From contig JAQWPG010000010.1 of the NCBI GenBank assembly GCA_029268385.1, positions 1-64,000 on the forward strand: DNA of 64,000 bases. Reading direction: 5' to 3'. This document shows positions 62,138-64,000 of the stretch, piece after piece. A model generated the notes under the pieces. The model worked only from the letters and a program-made list of their open reading frames with translations. It had not been told where the DNA came from and did not search any database. Source of the DNA: Gammaproteobacteria bacterium (GTDB lineage: Bacteria > Pseudomonadota > Gammaproteobacteria > Poriferisulfidales > GCA-002705445). The translations under genes were made by a program, and so were the position numbers. How positions within the stretch are numbered: the first letter of the stretch is position 1; every line of letters starts with the position of its first letter.

Positions 62138-63163
62138 ATGAAATTTTTCAAACTATCCACAATAATAACAATAATAATAATGGTATCGGGATGCCAACTC
62201 CTGCCAGAAAATGCTCAATTAAAGAGTTATCGAGTTCTTGTGCAACAAGGAAATGTTATTGATGAAAGTAAAGTTGACTCACTAAAAGTTAAAATGACAA
62301 GAGAGCAAGTAGCTTTCTTATTGGGTGAACCAGTACTTAATAATATTTTTAATAAGGATAGATGGGATTATGTATATTATAGAAAAAGAGATCCTGAAGA
62401 AACACAACTAAACATGATTAGTATATTTTTTAAAGAAGATATAGTTATTAGTATGAAAAGAATTTCAAAAAATAATGATGGTCTATTTGAGGTAAACGAA
62501 GCAAATAATGAATTACCTAAATTAAATAATGAAATAGCTTCATTAGATAATAATATTTTTGACGATGTAGAATTACAAACAGAAATTAAAGATAAAAAGC
62601 AATCAAAAGAAATCAATCAAAGTAGTGAAATAGAAAATATCGAAGAAGATGAAATAAAGATAAACAATAAAAAAGAAAGTTTAATAGATAACAATAAAGA
62701 TTCAACAAACCCTAATAAAACTGAATTAAGTAGTATCACTAAAAAAAATATTAAAGACACAGAAGGCAACAAAAATAAATTAACAGAAAGCTTAAAGAGG
62801 CTAAGTGATTTTGATGTTGTAAAATCAATAATTAATGATTGGTCAACTGCTTGGGAAAATAAAGATGTTGAGAGCTACCTATCATATTATACTAGTGACT
62901 ACACTTCAGAATATTTTGACAGTCATCAATTATGGAAAAAAGATAGAGAGAATAGAATAAAAAATAAATCATCGATCAAAATACTTATAAGCAATATCGA
63001 TATTGAGTTTAATATAGAAGAATCAGAAATAGCTTTTGTAAAATTTATTCAAAATTATGAGTCAGATAAATATAAAGACAGCGTAACTAAAAAAATAACT
63101 TTAATAAAAGAAAATAATAATTGGAAGATTACAAATGAAGTAGTTATTGATGGAAATTATTAA
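62138..63163 (+). CDS. bamE: BamE lipoprotein fused to a C-terminal NTF2-like domain
   Basis: BamE is a small lipoprotein of the outer-membrane BAM complex. The 341-residue product has a lipoprotein signal with lipobox VSGC (Cys 19), a BamE domain (~25-110) with MTREQVAFLLGEPV and WDYVYYR, a ~110-residue Asn/Lys/Glu-rich low-complexity linker, and a second folded domain (~225-341). The latter has DWSTAWENKDVESYLSYY and FIQNYESDKYKD, the pattern of the NTF2-like domain found at the C-terminus of some L,D-transpeptidase-family proteins (Cds6/YafK-like). Ordinary BamE is about 110-170 residues. Divergent from fur, the expected place for bamE. Confidence 0.88.
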   Translation: MKFFKLSTIITIIIMVSGCQLLPENAQLKSYRVLVQQGNVIDESKVDSLKVKMTREQVAFLLGEPVLNNIFNKDRWDYVYYRKRDPEETQLNMISIFFKEDIVISMKRISKNNDGLFEVNEANNELPKLNNEIASLDNNIFDDVELQTEIKDKKQSKEINQSSEIENIEEDEIKINNKKESLIDNNKDSTNPNKTELSSITKKNIKDTEGNKNKLTESLKRLSDFDVVKSIINDWSTAWENKDVESYLSYYTSDYTSEYFDSHQLWKKDRENRIKNKSSIKILISNIDIEFNIEESEIAFVKFIQNYESDKYKDSVTKKITLIKENNNWKITNEVVIDGNY

Positions 63164-63447
63164 TGCTGCTTAAAATTAAATTTTCTTTTTTCATTTGGGC
63201 TCATTCTTAAATTATCAAATATTTCTACACGATCATTTTCTTTAATAATATACCTAGAATCGATTAATTTTCCGTAACATCCAAAATATCTTTTTTCCAA
63301 GAAATCCTTAGAAAATATTTTCTTACTAATAAGTAGCTCTTGAACATTTTTTAATGTTAAATTATCTATAAATTTAATATTTGTTGAAATAATATTGTTG
63401 TTTGAGCTAACATAAATTACTTCAATGTATTTCTCTGAATTCACCAT
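63160..63447 (-). CDS. rnfH: RnfH family ubiquitin-like protein
   Basis: The 95-residue protein has the beta-grasp pattern of the UPF0125/RnfH family: IEVIYVSSNNN near residue 8, then the FGCYGKLID and RVEIFDNLRMSPNEKRK segments near 55 and 73. It lies 2 bases after ratA, the standard ratA-rnfH pair, and overlaps the convergent bamE stop by 4 bases. Exact role of the family is unclear. Confidence 0.9.
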   Translation of the reverse strand: MVNSEKYIEVIYVSSNNNIISTNIKFIDNLTLKNVQELLISKKIFSKDFLEKRYFGCYGKLIDSRYIIKENDRVEIFDNLRMSPNEKRKFNFKQH

Positions 63448-63449
63448 AA

Positions 63450-63866
63450 CTATTTCATTGATTCTTCAACAAATGATTTAACTAAAATACCAGAAATTTT
63501 TTCTAGAGATTTGCCAACAGCATACTCGACTATTTTATTCTTAGGCTCATAATTAATATATAAAGTTACAATTGTTCTTCCATTAGCTTCTTTGAATTCC
63601 CATTTTCCATCTAAGAATTTAAATGGACCATCTACGAGCTTCATTTCTATAAATTGATTCTCGCATATGCTATTTCTTGTAGTGAAGCTAGTTTTTATTC
63701 CCTTTATATCAAAGTCTAACTTTGCCTCCATACAATCCTTATCTTCAGTGATAATAGAAGAATTTGTACAAAATGGAACAAAATTTTTATATAAGTTTAC
63801 TCTATTTACAATATTGAAAACTTTTCTTATATCTGCAAGTATTATTGCCTCTTTTTTGATTTCCAT
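63450..63866 (-). CDS. ratA: RatA/PasT family START-like protein
   Basis: The 138 residues form a polyketide cyclase/START-like domain. Marks are VNLYKNFVPFCTNSSII near residue 22, DGPFKFLDGKWEF near 80 and VTLYINYEPKNKIVEYAVG near 98. E. coli RatA has been reported to hinder 70S formation; mitochondrial relatives (Coq10) bind quinone. Which applies here is not known. Context with rnfH is standard. Confidence 0.92.
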   Translation of the reverse strand: MEIKKEAIILADIRKVFNIVNRVNLYKNFVPFCTNSSIITEDKDCMEAKLDFDIKGIKTSFTTRNSICENQFIEMKLVDGPFKFLDGKWEFKEANGRTIVTLYINYEPKNKIVEYAVGKSLEKISGILVKSFVEESMK

Positions 63867-63874
63867 TTTTTAAT

Positions 63875-64000
63875 TTACATAAAAATATTAATATTAAATC
63901 CCAAAGCATTTAACATTACTATGATTACTGCTATTGGTGCTATAATTTTTGCAGAAAAATACCAAGACGATCTTAATATGTTTGATTTAATTTGCAATTC
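63875..64000 (-). CDS. C-terminus of a sodium-dependent (SNF/NSS-type) transporter, 5' part outside window
   Basis: The last 41 codons of a minus-strand gene with one hydrophobic helix (SAKIIAPIAVIIVML) after a basic segment, resembling the last helix of neurotransmitter:sodium symporter family proteins, which have the pattern W-x-x-x-x-x-x-I-x-P-I-x-I. A transporter of this family lies between ratA and smpB in some gammaproteobacteria, supporting the call. Too short for certainty. Confidence 0.45.
   Translation of the reverse strand, partial: ELQIKSNILRSSWYFSAKIIAPIAVIIVMLNALGFNINIFM

Overview
The window is one AT-rich chromosomal segment of a gammaproteobacterium. The evidence is the gene order, which matches the standard gammaproteobacterial blocks guaB-guaA/xseA with tadA-mltF close by, pnp-rpsO-truB-rbfA-infB-nusA-rimP, tRNA-Leu(GAG)-secG-tpiA-glmM-ftsH-rlmE-greA-carB-carA-dapB-dnaJ-dnaK-grpE, and recN/fur/bamE/rnfH/ratA. 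Low GC, short intergenic gaps, many 1-17 nt gene overlaps and no insertion sequence, phage or CRISPR array suggest a streamlined, probably marine or host-associated lineage. I cannot name the genus. HrcA, and complex I between secG and rimP, recall non-enteric gammaproteobacteria.

Layout. (1) 1-5168, minus strand: a branched-chain amino-acid-type ABC transporter (livG, livH, livM, livF; livF cut by the window edge) behind an acyl-CoA-synthetase-like gene that has lost its ATP-binding motifs. (2) 5491-6642: a short MltF-type lytic transglycosylase convergent with tadA. (3) 6736-10902: an accessory insert between tadA and guaA. It holds a formaldehyde-activating-enzyme (Fae) homologue, a secreted protein of unknown family, an intimin/invasin-type outer-membrane barrel without passenger, and a SLC13/DASS sodium-dicarboxylate transporter. 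(4) 10893-15329: guaA, guaB and divergent xseA. (5) 15326-17627: a small membrane protein, then a ferredoxin / GST-like / XylA-type reductase cluster that looks like the electron supply of an oxygenase not encoded here. (6) 17728-28360: msrB, the pnp-to-rimP transcription/translation block, typA and initiator tRNA. (7) 28397-42736: all fourteen nuo genes of respiratory complex I. (8) 42954-58493: tRNA-Leu, secG and housekeeping genes up to the dnaJ-dnaK-grpE-hrcA heat-shock group. Everything from 15326 to 58493 is on the minus strand. (9) 58591-64000: nadK-recN (plus); three tiny membrane-protein genes and fur (minus); a bamE gene extended by a second domain (plus); rnfH, ratA and the C-terminus of a sodium-dependent transporter (minus).

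Most of the window is ordinary core genome: complex I for respiration, guaBA and carAB for nucleotides, nusA/infB/rbfA/truB/rimP for translation and the DnaK machine for folding. The points of interest are departures from the expected form: the degenerate AMP-binding protein in the liv operon; the BamE-NTF2-like fusion; the Fae homologue that appears to lack the catalytic His; the barrel plus secreted-protein pair; the ferredoxin-GST-reductase module; the MltF relative lacking its N-terminal domain and a clear start codon; an apparent RpoH-type promoter packed against a terminator-like hairpin before dnaK; HrcA without a visible CIRCE operator; and the tandem small membrane proteins. No single element can be proven to be a new system from sequence alone.
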